DNA of 64,000 nt from Asticcacaulis sp. AND118 (GCF_020535245.1 NZ_CP084910.1:1216501-1280500), one strand, 5' to 3'. Shown: positions 17,476 through 26,070, counted from the first letter of the stretch. Program-made: numbers and translations. The notes: a model not told the origin generated them from the letters alone.

Positions 17476-18504
17476 TCAGAAGACGTCGTAGAAGATGTCG
17501 ATGATCCGGCCCGTGCGCAGGTCGACCAGTGCGATGTCATTGCCGACGAAGTAGTATTCGCAGCCATAGGGCTTGGGTGGCAGATAGTAGAAGTCCGGAT
17601 CGTAGACGCGGTAGCTGTAGAAGTAGCGCGGCAGATAGTCGCCATAGTCGTAGCGATAGCCGTAATACTCGCTCGGCACCTGATAATAGCCGTAGCGCGG
17701 GGCGAAATAGAACCCTATGCGCACACCCGTATAGGAACGGAAATCGCGGTGATTGCGCCAGTTGTAACTGTGGCGCGACGACCAACCGCCGCGGTCTGCA
17801 CCCCGGTTGCGATCCCAGCCGCCCCGGTCGCGGTCGTTACGGTCGTTGCGGCCCCAATCGTCGCCGCGGTTGCCGTTGCCTCGATTGTCATTCCCTCTAT
17901 TGCCGTCCCAGCCACCGCGCCCGTCATTGCCCCGGTTATCGTTGCCGCGATTGCCGTTCCAGCCGCCATTATTATTGTTGCCGCCGTTCCAGCGTCCGTC
18001 ATTTCCACGATTATCGTTGCCGTTGCCGTTGCCGGGACGATTGTCAGGGCGACTATCGGGACGGCTGTCGTTACGGTCGGGGCGGCTCTGCCAGTTGCCG
18101 CCGCCGGTGTTGCCCGGATTGCGGTCCGGGCGGCTGGCGGCATTATCCTGACCGGGCTGGCGGTTCCAGCCACCGCCCGAATTGCCGCGCCCGTCATTAC
18201 CCCGGCTGTCGTTGCCGCGGTTGTCATTGCCGCGATTCCCGCCGCCCCGGTTATCATTGCCGCCACGGGTGTCGCTGCCGCGCGAACCCCGATTGTCGGA
18301 GCCGCGAGTATCGCCACCGGAATTACTGCGTTCCGCACGCGGCTGCGGCGCCTGTTGCGCTTCGCGGCGCTGATCGAGATTGCGCTGGATCGGCGCCGTG
18401 GTGCCGGCAAAGGCCGGGGCGGAGGCCAGCGGCAGGGACAGTGCGATGACCGCGCTGAGGGCGGTTGCGGTCAGCCTATGGGACCTGGAAGACCGGTTGG
18501 TCAT
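17476..18504 (-). CDS. RcnB-family periplasmic protein with long Asn/Gly/Arg repeat
   Basis: 342 residues. The signal peptide ends SAPAFA. Residues about 50-245 are a low-complexity tract of NRGND, NRGNDGRG, SRPDRN and GGWNGN units. The C-terminal 90 residues form an RcnB-like domain (YNWRNHRDFRSY, YRVYDPDFYYLPPKPYG, VGNDIALVDLRTGRIIDIFY). RcnB proteins are periplasmic and in E. coli affect Ni/Co homeostasis, but most Caulobacterales copies are uncharacterised. AGGA precedes the ATG at 18504. The repeat DNA makes the opposite strand look like an Ile/Val/Ala-rich ORF, which is a shadow. Confidence 0.85.
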   Translation of the reverse strand: MTNRSSRSHRLTATALSAVIALSLPLASAPAFAGTTAPIQRNLDQRREAQQAPQPRAERSNSGGDTRGSDNRGSRGSDTRGGNDNRGGGNRGNDNRGNDSRGNDGRGNSGGGWNRQPGQDNAASRPDRNPGNTGGGNWQSRPDRNDSRPDSRPDNRPGNGNGNDNRGNDGRWNGGNNNNGGWNGNRGNDNRGNDGRGGWDGNRGNDNRGNGNRGDDWGRNDRNDRDRGGWDRNRGADRGGWSSRHSYNWRNHRDFRSYTGVRIGFYFAPRYGYYQVPSEYYGYRYDYGDYLPRYFYSYRVYDPDFYYLPPKPYGCEYYFVGNDIALVDLRTGRIIDIFYDVF

Positions 18505-18942
18505 GGTTTCCTCGATGGCGGCGCTTTTTTTTGCCGCCCTACGCATGGACGGAGACGATTTTCTCCGATTGTCTTGACTATGCGCGTTCGTCCCTGAACT
18601 GAAACTGAACGAAATGCGACAGGAAAGCGGACGATCTGCGTGCGGCGGTGGCCAAGATGAAGGCGTCTCGTTTCTTGCGTTTTGCCGAATTGTTAATCGA
18701 GAAAGCGAACGTGTGTCCACTATAAATGGGATATTTATAAAATATTTCCAAATTCAACTTTAAAATTATCAAACAAGTAATAATAATTAATTCAATATTT
18801 AACATAAAAATTAATATTAACTCAGTATTTACGCAAAAAATTCACAGTAAATTCCATTGTTAACTTTAATTTCACTTGGGAATGAAAAATTATCCCAACG
18901 ACCACTTGCTTTCGGGGGCCGCGCAAAAGGCGCGGGACGAAA
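18505..18942. other. Long intergenic region with very AT-rich core
   Basis: 438 bp. From about 18715 to 18895 the sequence is strikingly AT-rich for this genome, with many TTAA, AATATTT and TAATAA runs and several TTAAC half-sites, though none with exact CtrA spacing. The weak minus-strand ORFs there are AT-rich noise. It could be a promoter/UP-element region, a nucleoid-protein site or a patch of foreign DNA. Confidence 0.5.
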
Positions 18943-19215
18943 ATGACGAATGAAGTTTTGCCTCTGCCAACGCCTGACATGAACGGCGACGACCTGTTCA
19001 AACTGGGCATGATGTATTCGACCGGCCAGAACGGCGCGCCGCTGGATCTGATCTCGGCGCACATGATGTTCAACCTCGCTTCGATGCGCGGTTCGATGGA
19101 AGCGACGCTGTATCGCCGCGAACTGTCGAAGGAAATGGACCGCGAAGACGTGGCCGAAGCGCAGAAGGCCGCCCGCCGCTGGCTGGATCAGGGCCACACC
19201 CGTTACGCGGCTTAG
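18943..19215 (+). CDS. Sel1-like small protein
   Basis: 90 residues. The central part (DLFKLGMMYSTGQNGAPLDL, then ISAHMMFNLASMRGSMEA) has the helix-turn-helix spacing and the LGxMY...A...FNLAS pattern of a Sel1/TPR-like repeat, followed by a charged helix. Sel1 repeats mediate protein contacts; no partner is evident. Its stop overlaps the 3' end of the convergent next gene by 4 bases. No signal peptide. Function unknown. Confidence 0.75.
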   Translation: MTNEVLPLPTPDMNGDDLFKLGMMYSTGQNGAPLDLISAHMMFNLASMRGSMEATLYRRELSKEMDREDVAEAQKAARRWLDQGHTRYAA

Positions 19216-19637
19216 GACATTTTCCCCGACTGGTCGGAGACAAGGCGTAGCCAACTTTCTCCCTCGCTAATCGAAGGGGTTGCTTCGTCGGTGTTTTCGT
19301 TAGATCGACCGCGCTCCAGAAAGACCGTCAATGTCTTCTGTGCGACGGGTTTAATTCGATCGGGCCAGCCGGTGGCGATAAAGCTTTCGTCTGTCAGTGT
19401 CTGCGGCGTATCTTCGCAAGCAGCATTCATCAGAAGGCAAAGCTCAAGAAGCGCTTCATGTTCATTTTCTGACATCGCCTTATTAGGCCATGGTCGATCT
19501 CCGTCCATGAAGTCATAAAATGCATTGAAGTATTCGTTGGCGCCCCAAGAGCCTAAGCCTTCGGTAAGCGAATGAATCGCCTCCATAATGCGGTTACGCA
19601 GCCGCTGATCCAACAGGCGTTCCGATATTTCCGACAT
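19212..19637 (-). CDS. Hypothetical protein
   Basis: 141 residues, soluble, acidic, with Trp/Phe-rich helices (GLGSWGANEYFNAFYDFMDG, NEHEALLELCLLMNAACED). Not recognised. Codon use is somewhat less GC-rich than its neighbours. An AGGA-like site precedes the ATG. Overlaps the Sel1-like gene by 4 bases at the 3' ends. Composition resembles small immunity-type or accessory proteins, but that is only an impression. Confidence 0.65.
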   Translation of the reverse strand: MSEISERLLDQRLRNRIMEAIHSLTEGLGSWGANEYFNAFYDFMDGDRPWPNKAMSENEHEALLELCLLMNAACEDTPQTLTDESFIATGWPDRIKPVAQKTLTVFLERGRSNENTDEATPSISEGESWLRLVSDQSGKMS

Positions 19638-19651
19638 GCGGAAATCCTAAC

Positions 19652-20350
19652 CTAGTTCTGGCTGTAGAGCAGCCAGTTCATGATCCCTGCCGGGATGATG
19701 TTGTTGATGTTCTGCTCGACCCAGGTGCCGGCTTCGGCGATGCGGGTCTTGGGCACATAGACGATATCGTAACGACGCAGCGCAATGGCCTCCGACGCCT
19801 TGCCCTTGAGCGGGCTTCTGAGATCGATCAGCCTTTGCATGATCGTCCCGTCCGGGCCGCGCCGCAGAATCAGCGCCTGTTTCGACTTGGCCGCATTGGT
19901 GAAGCCGCCCGCGGCCAGCGCCGCCGACAGGGCGTCGAAATCGCCCGGCATCTCGACCCAACCGGGATTGCGCACCTCGCCCCCGACCAGCACGCGCGTA
20001 TTGCCCGTGTCGCCGGGAAAGACCGTCACTTCGGGGTGGCGCAGATAGGGGCGGTACAGTTCGGTGATTTCCGCCTGAAGATCCGGCGCGCTTTTGAAGG
20101 CCGCCATGACCTGTCCGACGAGGGGCAGGGTGATGCGCCCGTCCTGACCGACCTGAGTGGCGCGGTTCAGTTCCGGTGCGCTCGGCACCTGAACCTCCAG
20201 CTTGTCCGCCGGATAGAAGAGATAGGGCGGGTCTTCGTCCGTCCATTCCGAAAACCGGATCGGCGCCGCTTCGGGCGCGCGGGCCGCATGGGCGGCGGAG
20301 CCGATGACCAAACCGGCCAGTCCCATCATCAGAGCGCGCTTGCTGAGCAT
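19652..20350 (-). CDS. hfsD: Holdfast polysaccharide export protein (Wza-like)
   Basis: 232-residue secreted protein of the Poly_export/SLBB class, the outer-membrane channel component for polysaccharide. The signal peptide ends GSAAHA; the Poly_export domain covers about residues 45-115 (YPADKLEVQVPSAPELNRATQVGQDGRITLPLVGQV), and an SLBB-like domain about 118-200 (TRVLVGGEVRNPGWVEMPG). It is short, as in HfsD, not like the 380-residue Wza. Divergent from the co-polymerase gene hfsA, the arrangement known in Caulobacter. The gene symbol rests on synteny plus domain content. Confidence 0.88.
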   Translation of the reverse strand: MLSKRALMMGLAGLVIGSAAHAARAPEAAPIRFSEWTDEDPPYLFYPADKLEVQVPSAPELNRATQVGQDGRITLPLVGQVMAAFKSAPDLQAEITELYRPYLRHPEVTVFPGDTGNTRVLVGGEVRNPGWVEMPGDFDALSAALAAGGFTNAAKSKQALILRRGPDGTIMQRLIDLRSPLKGKASEAIALRRYDIVYVPKTRIAEAGTWVEQNINNIIPAGIMNWLLYSQN

Positions 20351-20396
20351 AGCTTATCCACGAAATTCAGGTCTTCTTAACCTTCGTTGAAAATGG

Positions 20397-20412
20397 GTAA
20401 TGGTTGGTTAAC
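20397..20412. promoter_or_regulatory. Possible CtrA-type site between hfsD and hfsA
   Basis: GTAA, seven bases, TTAAC (20397-20412) matches the CtrA consensus TTAA-N7-TTAAC at all but one position. It lies in the divergent hfsD/hfsA promoter region. Only a sequence match; the direction and effect are unknown. Confidence 0.35.
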
Positions 20413-20515
20413 GCCTCGCGTAGACACTGCAGACAATTAATGGAGGTGTGGCTTCCGAATCGTTGCGTTCCTTGCCATACAAAGAACGGCGTGATGCGAA
20501 GGGGTGTGGTGCTGG

Positions 20516-22033
20516 ATGCGCGCTCAAGGCGTTTACAGCGAAGAAACGGGTAACAGGGCAACGGACCGCCGGGACGCGGCCCCGGCCCGTGCGCCCGCGC
20601 GCCGACGCTATGCCTATGATGTCGACGATATTCTCCGCCTGCTGATGCGCGAATGGTGGCTGATGCTGCTGGTCTTCGCCGCGATTTTCGGAGTGGGGGC
20701 GGGCTTTGCCCTGACGCTCAAGAAAAGCTATACCGCCGACGCCTCGCTGCTGATGCAGTTGGGTCAGGACTACGTCTATGTGCCGGCGGCCGGCGATGCG
20801 GCGCGCGGCGCCATCGCCACCATCGACGAGGTGGTGCAGTCGGAAGTGGAAATCCTCAACTCGGCCGAACTCAAGCACCGCGTCATCGAGAAGCTGGGCT
20901 ATCACGCCATCGATTCCAGCTTCGCCAAGACCTATGCGCCGCGCAACGAGACCGAGCGCGCGCAGGCGGACGCTCAGGCGATGAAGACGCTGAACGGACT
21001 GAAGACCGAGACCGCGCCGCAGAGCAATATCGTGCGCCTCAGCTTCTCGCACAAGGACCCGCAGGCGGCGGCGCTGATCCTCAACACCTTTATCGACCTT
21101 TATCAGACCTACCGCCACGAAGTGTTCATGGACGTTACCGCGCCGTTGCTGGAAAACCAGAAGGCGGCCTTCGACCGTCGCCTGCGTCAGGCCGATCAGT
21201 CTTATGAGGATTTTCTCCTGCGTAACGGCGTCGGCGATTTTCAGGCGGCCAAGGCCACCTACACCAAGCTCTACGACACGGTGATGTCGGAAATCTTCGT
21301 CGCCGATGCGGGCATCGCCACAGCGCGGGCGCGGCTTTCGGCCATCGCGGCGCGTCTGGGCCAACAGGCCCCGGAAATGAGCACCGAGCGTCAACTGGAC
21401 CTCAGCGTTCCTTCCAAAATCCTTGCCCTCAGGCAACAGCGCGCCGAGCTTTTGACGCGCTATACGCCGGCGGCCCCGGCGGTGCGCGACCTCGATGAGC
21501 AGATCGCCGCGCTGGAGACCATGCAGGCTTCGGGCCGCGCCATCGGCGAAAAGGAGCACCGTATCGGGGTCAACCCGATCTATCAGCAACTCCTGACCGA
21601 AAAGCTGGGCCTTGAGGCCGAGATCGCCGCCAATGCGGGCCGCCGCTCGCAGCTTCAGGCGCAGGCCGATCAGGTGACGGCCAAGCTTCAGTCGCTGGTC
21701 GGCATAGAGGCCGAATATAACAGTCTGTCGACCGAGCGCAGCGCCCTGCAGACCAATATCGCCACCTTCACCCAGCGCATTCAGGAAACCCAGGCCGCCA
21801 AGGAAATCGCCGAAAAGGCTCAGGATACGGTGCGCGTCGTCAACCGCGCCCGCCCGCCCGACAAGGCCAAGAGCCTGCAAAAGCCGGTCATCATCCTCGC
21901 CTTCCTGTTCGCGGGCTTCACCGCCCTGTGTGCGGGCCTGCTGCGCGTCTTCCTGCGCAAGGGGTTCCTCAGCGCCGACATGGCGTCGAAGACGCTGGGC
22001 CTGCCGGTTCTGGCGCAGGCCAGAGCGAAATAG
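20516..22033 (+). CDS. hfsA: Holdfast polysaccharide co-polymerase (Wzc/Wzz-like)
   Basis: About 505 residues. N-terminal Wzz-type domain with a membrane helix (EWWLMLLVFAAIFGVGAGFAL), a long periplasmic alpha-helical region with coiled coils (residues about 200-440), and a second membrane helix near the C-terminus (KPVIILAFLFAGFTALCAGLL). No kinase domain is fused; the kinase-like part is the next gene, as in split GumC/HfsA-HfsB systems. It controls polymerisation and connects to HfsD. ATG 20516 with AAGGGG upstream is preferred; GTG 20504 is an alternative. Confidence 0.88.
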   Translation: MRAQGVYSEETGNRATDRRDAAPARAPARRRYAYDVDDILRLLMREWWLMLLVFAAIFGVGAGFALTLKKSYTADASLLMQLGQDYVYVPAAGDAARGAIATIDEVVQSEVEILNSAELKHRVIEKLGYHAIDSSFAKTYAPRNETERAQADAQAMKTLNGLKTETAPQSNIVRLSFSHKDPQAAALILNTFIDLYQTYRHEVFMDVTAPLLENQKAAFDRRLRQADQSYEDFLLRNGVGDFQAAKATYTKLYDTVMSEIFVADAGIATARARLSAIAARLGQQAPEMSTERQLDLSVPSKILALRQQRAELLTRYTPAAPAVRDLDEQIAALETMQASGRAIGEKEHRIGVNPIYQQLLTEKLGLEAEIAANAGRRSQLQAQADQVTAKLQSLVGIEAEYNSLSTERSALQTNIATFTQRIQETQAAKEIAEKAQDTVRVVNRARPPDKAKSLQKPVIILAFLFAGFTALCAGLLRVFLRKGFLSADMASKTLGLPVLAQARAK

Positions 22034-22147
22034 GCCCAAAAGACGCCGTTTTCCGCCCATAGGTTTCTGATCCGAAACCGCCTATGGTAATCGCCTGACG
22101 CGCGAACGGCGCGATTCGATAGTTTGGCATATGGCCTAGTGGGACTG

Positions 22148-22864
22148 ATGGTCGATCTGACGCGGGAAATGGCGGACCTGATGGAGGCGCTCAAGGGCGG
22201 TGCGCGCGCATCGGCCACCGGGCGCGGCCGGGCCATCCTGTTCGTCGCGGCCTGCGGCGGTGAGGGCGTGTCCACCGTGGCGCGCGAATATGCCCGCTGC
22301 GAAGCGGCCTTCGCCAAGCGCCCGGTCTGGCTGATCGATGCCGACCTGCGCCGCCAGAGCCAGCTCGAAGCCGTGCTGGACGAGCCCGCGCGCTTCGGCC
22401 CGCCGGGGCCGGTCTCCGCGGCCACACCCGACGGTTCGGTCTTTTTCGCCCTGTCGCCCAAGGCGCTGGACGAACACAGTCAGCCCGTCTCCGACAGCCA
22501 GTACCTGATCGCGCGCTCCTTCCTCGACAAGCGCCTGTGGGTGACGCGCATCCGCGACCACCTGCTGCTGCCTGGACAGAAGACGCGGCTGTTCGAGCAA
22601 TCCTCCTACTGGCAGGCCCTGCGCCCGCACGCTCAGGCGATTCTTGTCGACGCCCCGGCCTTCGATCGCTCCGACGCCGCCCTGCAACTGGCGCCGCTGA
22701 TGGACGGGGTGGTCATGGTGGTCAGCGAAGGCGAGGGCGATGTCGACGCACGTCTGGCGCTGAAGACCGAGATCGAACAGGCCGGCGGGCGGTTGCTTGG
22801 CATGGTCTATAACAAGGCCAGCGCCGCCGTCGGCCTGCCGGGACGTAAGGCCGCGCGCGCCTGA
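22148..22864 (+). CDS. hfsB: Holdfast BY-kinase-like protein with altered P-loop
   Basis: About 238 residues, CpsD/CapB-like ATPase fold. The Walker A region reads ACGGEGVSTVA, where the usual P-loop Lys is replaced by Val. The Walker A' motif VWLIDADLRR and the Walker B-like ILVDAPAFDRSD are present. No C-terminal Tyr cluster is evident, so it is probably not an active tyrosine autokinase but a structural or regulatory partner of HfsA. Stop overlaps the hfsC start by one base (TGATG). The start is uncertain: TTG 22124, GTG 22139 or ATG 22148. Confidence 0.82.
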   Translation: MVDLTREMADLMEALKGGARASATGRGRAILFVAACGGEGVSTVAREYARCEAAFAKRPVWLIDADLRRQSQLEAVLDEPARFGPPGPVSAATPDGSVFFALSPKALDEHSQPVSDSQYLIARSFLDKRLWVTRIRDHLLLPGQKTRLFEQSSYWQALRPHAQAILVDAPAFDRSDAALQLAPLMDGVVMVVSEGEGDVDARLALKTEIEQAGGRLLGMVYNKASAAVGLPGRKAARA

Positions 22865-24165
22865 TGTGGCGCGATATCGTCAACGGCATCCGGGAAGACT
22901 GGGACGGACAGTGGCTGTCGTTCGGGCTGGCCGTCGGTATCCTCTTCATGTTCTCGCAGGGCTGGCTGTCGCCCATCTTCGGCTATTCGACCGAACAGTC
23001 GCCCATGGCCGGGGCCATCATCCGCAACATCTATTATCCGGTCTATCTCTGCGCCCTGACCCTGCTGGTCATGACGTGGAAAGAGGTGCTGGCGGGCGTA
23101 ACGCGCACGCCGATCCTCGTCATCCTTATCCTGCTCTGCGCCGCTTCCTGCTTCTGGTCGGTCGATCCTTCGGCGACGGTGCGGCGCTTTGTGGCGTTCG
23201 CCATGACCTGTCTGGCCGGCTACGTCATCGCCGCGCGCTTTTCGTGGAACCGGCTGATCGAGGTGGTCGCCGTCACCTATCTCATTCTGATCGCCGGCTC
23301 CTTCGTCATGGCCATCCTCTTTCCGGACAAGGGACGGATGACCACCCTGTTCGTCGGGGCGTGGCGAGGTGTCTTCGCCGAAAAGAACAATCTGGGCGCG
23401 GTGATGGATGTCGGTTTCCTCGCCTGTCTGGCCGCCGGGATTCAGGTGCCCAAGCGCCGCTGGCTGTGGTTCGCGGCAGCGGGCGGGGCGGCCTTCCTGG
23501 TGCTGATGTCGACCTCCAAGACCTCTTTGCTGGCGCTCATTCTGGGGGCGGGCATGATGGCCTTCGTCTGGCTGTCGCGGCGCGGGCCGGTGCTGGGCGT
23601 CGCCCTGACGTGGATGGCGGTGTGCGTGCTGCTGGCGCTGGGCAGTGTGGTCCTGCTGATGCCGGAGGAGCTATTTCAGCTTCTGGGCAAGGACGCCACC
23701 CTGACCGGGCGGACCAATATCTGGGCGGGCATCGACCACGTGATGCAGAAACAGCCGATGACCGGCTATGGCTATGGCGTCGTGTGGTCCACCGAAGGCG
23801 ACTGGACGCCGCTGCGCTGGATCACCGAAGTGGCGGGCTTTCGCGCCTATCACGCGCATTCGTGCTGGTACGAGGTGTGGCTGGCGCTCGGCTATATCGG
23901 CCTGACCGTGTGGTCGCTCCTGTTCATCGAGACGTGGCTGAAGGCCTTTTACCGCACCTATCGCGGCGACGGCGGCTATTTTGCCCTGCCGTTCATTACC
24001 GTCTATTCGCTGATGAGCCTGACCGAGAGCATCGCCATCGGCTGGAACGATATCCGCTGGTGCCTGATCGTGCTGATCATCGTCAAGCTGGCCCTGCCGG
24101 GCGACGGACCGTTCGTGGAGGCTCCGGTCGCGACGGTCAGACCGAAACGCGGGCTGTACGATTAA
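22864..24165 (+). CDS. hfsC: Holdfast repeat-unit polymerase (Wzy/O-antigen ligase family)
   Basis: 433-residue multi-pass membrane protein of the Wzy_C/O-antigen ligase family, about 11-12 helices. The typical large periplasmic loop lies at about residues 270-330 and contains GRTNIWAGIDHVMQKQPMTG and the AYHAHSCWYEVWLALGY segment, matching the conserved GR and HxH-like features of polymerases. Translationally coupled to hfsB. It would polymerise lipid-linked holdfast repeat units at the periplasmic face. In Caulobacter HfsC is partly redundant with another polymerase encoded elsewhere. Confidence 0.87.
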   Translation: MWRDIVNGIREDWDGQWLSFGLAVGILFMFSQGWLSPIFGYSTEQSPMAGAIIRNIYYPVYLCALTLLVMTWKEVLAGVTRTPILVILILLCAASCFWSVDPSATVRRFVAFAMTCLAGYVIAARFSWNRLIEVVAVTYLILIAGSFVMAILFPDKGRMTTLFVGAWRGVFAEKNNLGAVMDVGFLACLAAGIQVPKRRWLWFAAAGGAAFLVLMSTSKTSLLALILGAGMMAFVWLSRRGPVLGVALTWMAVCVLLALGSVVLLMPEELFQLLGKDATLTGRTNIWAGIDHVMQKQPMTGYGYGVVWSTEGDWTPLRWITEVAGFRAYHAHSCWYEVWLALGYIGLTVWSLLFIETWLKAFYRTYRGDGGYFALPFITVYSLMSLTESIAIGWNDIRWCLIVLIIVKLALPGDGPFVEAPVATVRPKRGLYD

Positions 24166-24167
24166 GT

Positions 24168-24368
24168 TTCTCCACAGATGGCCACAGATGCACACAGATG
24201 GTTCGAGGGTGTGGTATCGGTTTGCGCCCAAATGGCTCGAAGATATAAGGACGCGCCTTTGGCGCGTCGACTATTGGATGAAAGCTACCGCAAATATAGA
24301 GGTGTCAGGAGCGGCACAGGCGTAACCACACACTCCATCTGTGTGCATCTGTGGCCATCTGTGGAGAA
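24168..24368. repeat. Family A inverted-repeat element, copy 2
   Basis: 34-bp perfect terminal inverted repeats (24168-24201 and 24335-24368) built of near-tandem CCACAGATG-type units; the outer 19 bases equal those of copy 1 at 5073-5224. The interior of about 133 bp has its own small palindrome around GACGCGCC...GGCGCGTC. It fills the gap between convergent hfsC and hfsH almost exactly. Confidence 0.85.
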
Positions 24369-24370
24369 TC

Positions 24371-25138
24371 TTATCCCTTAGCCCGTCGCGCGCCTTCGGC
24401 ATAGGTGACGACCTCGAAACCCAGTGTCTGTGCGGCGGTGGCCAGCGTCTCCAGCGTTTCCGGCGTGCAGCCCCACGGTGACGGGTCTTCGCGCACATCG
24501 TGGGTATAGAGGACCAGCCAGCTTTGCGGCGTCCGGATCGCCTGCGCCATCCATTCCAGCGCCAGCCGCTCGCCGCCTTCGCCCTCGATACCGATGGCCG
24601 GGGCCTGATTGAGGTCGGTCCCGCTGCGGATCAGGCCGTGGTGCAGGGCGCGCGCCGAGCGGTAGCGGTCGTCCATGACGGCCTTGGCCTGGGGTGAGAC
24701 ATCGCCGTAGGGATAGGCGAAAGTGGTTGAAGTCGGCACGCCAAGCGATTGAAGACGCGCCTGATTTTCGTCCACGCTTGCGGCGATTTCCGCGGCCCTG
24801 GCCTTGCCGCAGTCGATGTGCATCAGCGTATGGCAGGCGATCTCATGACCGCGGGCGTGCAGAGCGGTGATCTGCGCCGCCGTGGTGTAGGGGCCGAAAT
24901 GGCTGTCCCGCCCCATCAGGCCGGCGGAGATGAAATAGGTGGCGTGAAAGCCATGGCGTTCCAGTATGCCGGCCCCGGCGATGGCTGCCGATTGCGGCGC
25001 GTCATCGAAGGAGAAGGTCAGCAGCGGCTTCGACAGACCGCTCAGGCGCGCGGGCTTGCGGAACAGCAGTTTCGAGGCGCGGCGGCGCAGCTTGCCGTAC
25101 AGCGAACGGTCGGCGGCATAGGCTTCGGCATAGCTCAT
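24371..25138 (-). CDS. hfsH: Holdfast polysaccharide deacetylase
   Basis: 255-residue NodB-type carbohydrate esterase 4. Motif 1 is TFSFDDAP with the catalytic/metal Asp pair; motif 2 is HEIACHTLMHID with the two metal His; motif 3 is FAYPYGDVSP; and a late LVLYTHDV carries the conserved His. No signal peptide, which fits cytoplasmic action on lipid-linked intermediates. It would deacetylate GlcNAc units, which in Caulobacter holdfast is needed for cohesion. Start overlaps the hfsG stop by one base (TGATG). Confidence 0.9.
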   Translation of the reverse strand: MSYAEAYAADRSLYGKLRRRASKLLFRKPARLSGLSKPLLTFSFDDAPQSAAIAGAGILERHGFHATYFISAGLMGRDSHFGPYTTAAQITALHARGHEIACHTLMHIDCGKARAAEIAASVDENQARLQSLGVPTSTTFAYPYGDVSPQAKAVMDDRYRSARALHHGLIRSGTDLNQAPAIGIEGEGGERLALEWMAQAIRTPQSWLVLYTHDVREDPSPWGCTPETLETLATAAQTLGFEVVTYAEGARRAKG

Positions 25139-26070
25139 CAGACGACCTCGGCATAAAGGGCGGCGCGGTAGAGGCGCAGGGCAAAGGCGCGGGCCCTGAC
25201 CGGGGCGGCTTCGCTGCGAACCACGCCACGCAGGGACGCGCGCAACGCCCCGCGCAGGGGCAGCTTGCGGATCAGGCGCGCCACGCGATAGCTGGGGTAG
25301 GTGGCGACGACTGCCGGATGCTTCTGCACCACGCGGGCGAAGTTGCCGACCGATTGCTCGTACTTGCGGATCAGGGTGTCCGCCGGGTCGAGCCCCAGAT
25401 GGGTGGCGGTATTGTCGATATGGTGCACGCCGAATTGACGCGCCACGCGCATGGCCCATTCGACGTCTTCCCAGCCCCAGCCGCTGAATTCGCCGTCGAA
25501 ATCCTGAGCGCCGAAGACGTCGCGGCGGATCAGCAGGTTCGAGGTGAAGACGTATTTTTCCGGCGTCAGGGCGCGGGTGGCGGCGTCGAGGCAGTCGCTT
25601 TTGGCGGCCATCAGGCGGTGGATGGCGAAGCGCTTTTCGGTCGAGGCCTGTTGCAGCGAAAACCCGCCGAAGACCACGGCCGGATCGCCGTCCATCACCT
25701 CCAGCCAGCGCGTCAGGAAGTCCGGCGCGTCGGGCAGCATATCGGCATCGAGGCACAGGAAGTAATCGCCGCGCGCCGCTTTTGTGAGGCGGTTGCGCCC
25801 GCGCGCCCGGCCTTCATTGTGCGCAAGGCTGATGAAGGTGACAGGCAGGGCAATGTTATCAATCGTTGACAGAACATCCTGCGTCAACTCTGCCTGACCC
25901 GAACCGTCGTCGAGCACGACGATTTCCACCCCCGACGCCGGTGTCAGGGCGCGCAGCAGGGTGGACGGGCTTTCCTTGTAAAACGGGATCAACACCGACA
26001 GGCGCGGTGATCCGGCCTGCGCATAGGCGGCATTGGTGATCACCGAGGCGGTCGCGGCGGGGGCGTTCAT
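25138..26070 (-). CDS. hfsG: Holdfast glycosyltransferase, GT2
   Basis: 310-residue GT-A fold glycosyltransferase family 2 enzyme. The nucleotide-binding start is RLSVLIPFYKESP, then EIVVLDDGSG, the DXD metal site in YFLCLDADMLPD, and an acceptor/catalytic region SGWGWEDVEWAMR with the ED motif. The C-terminal 60 residues are basic helices that probably contact the membrane. It should add a sugar (GlcNAc in Caulobacter HfsG) to the undecaprenyl-linked repeat unit. Overlaps hfsF by 4 bases. Confidence 0.88.
   Translation of the reverse strand: MNAPAATASVITNAAYAQAGSPRLSVLIPFYKESPSTLLRALTPASGVEIVVLDDGSGQAELTQDVLSTIDNIALPVTFISLAHNEGRARGRNRLTKAARGDYFLCLDADMLPDAPDFLTRWLEVMDGDPAVVFGGFSLQQASTEKRFAIHRLMAAKSDCLDAATRALTPEKYVFTSNLLIRRDVFGAQDFDGEFSGWGWEDVEWAMRVARQFGVHHIDNTATHLGLDPADTLIRKYEQSVGNFARVVQKHPAVVATYPSYRVARLIRKLPLRGALRASLRGVVRSEAAPVRARAFALRLYRAALYAEVV

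Noticed and set aside
17800..18320. Short-period repeats considered as a CRISPR array
   Set aside because: Repeats are 9-15 bp codon-periodic units inside a reading frame, without regular unique spacers or cas genes.
17440..18597. 385-codon plus-strand ORF of Ile/Val/Ala/Pro repeats
   Set aside because: Mirror of the NRGND repeat in the RcnB-family gene; it has no ribosome site, and the minus-strand frame has a signal peptide and domain.
18578..18805. 75-codon minus-strand ORF in the AT-rich tract
   Set aside because: Ile/Lys/Asn/Leu-rich because of base composition only; no ribosome site.
20408..22060. 550-codon minus-strand ORF
   Set aside because: Antisense of hfsA, whose coiled-coil and membrane pattern is convincing.
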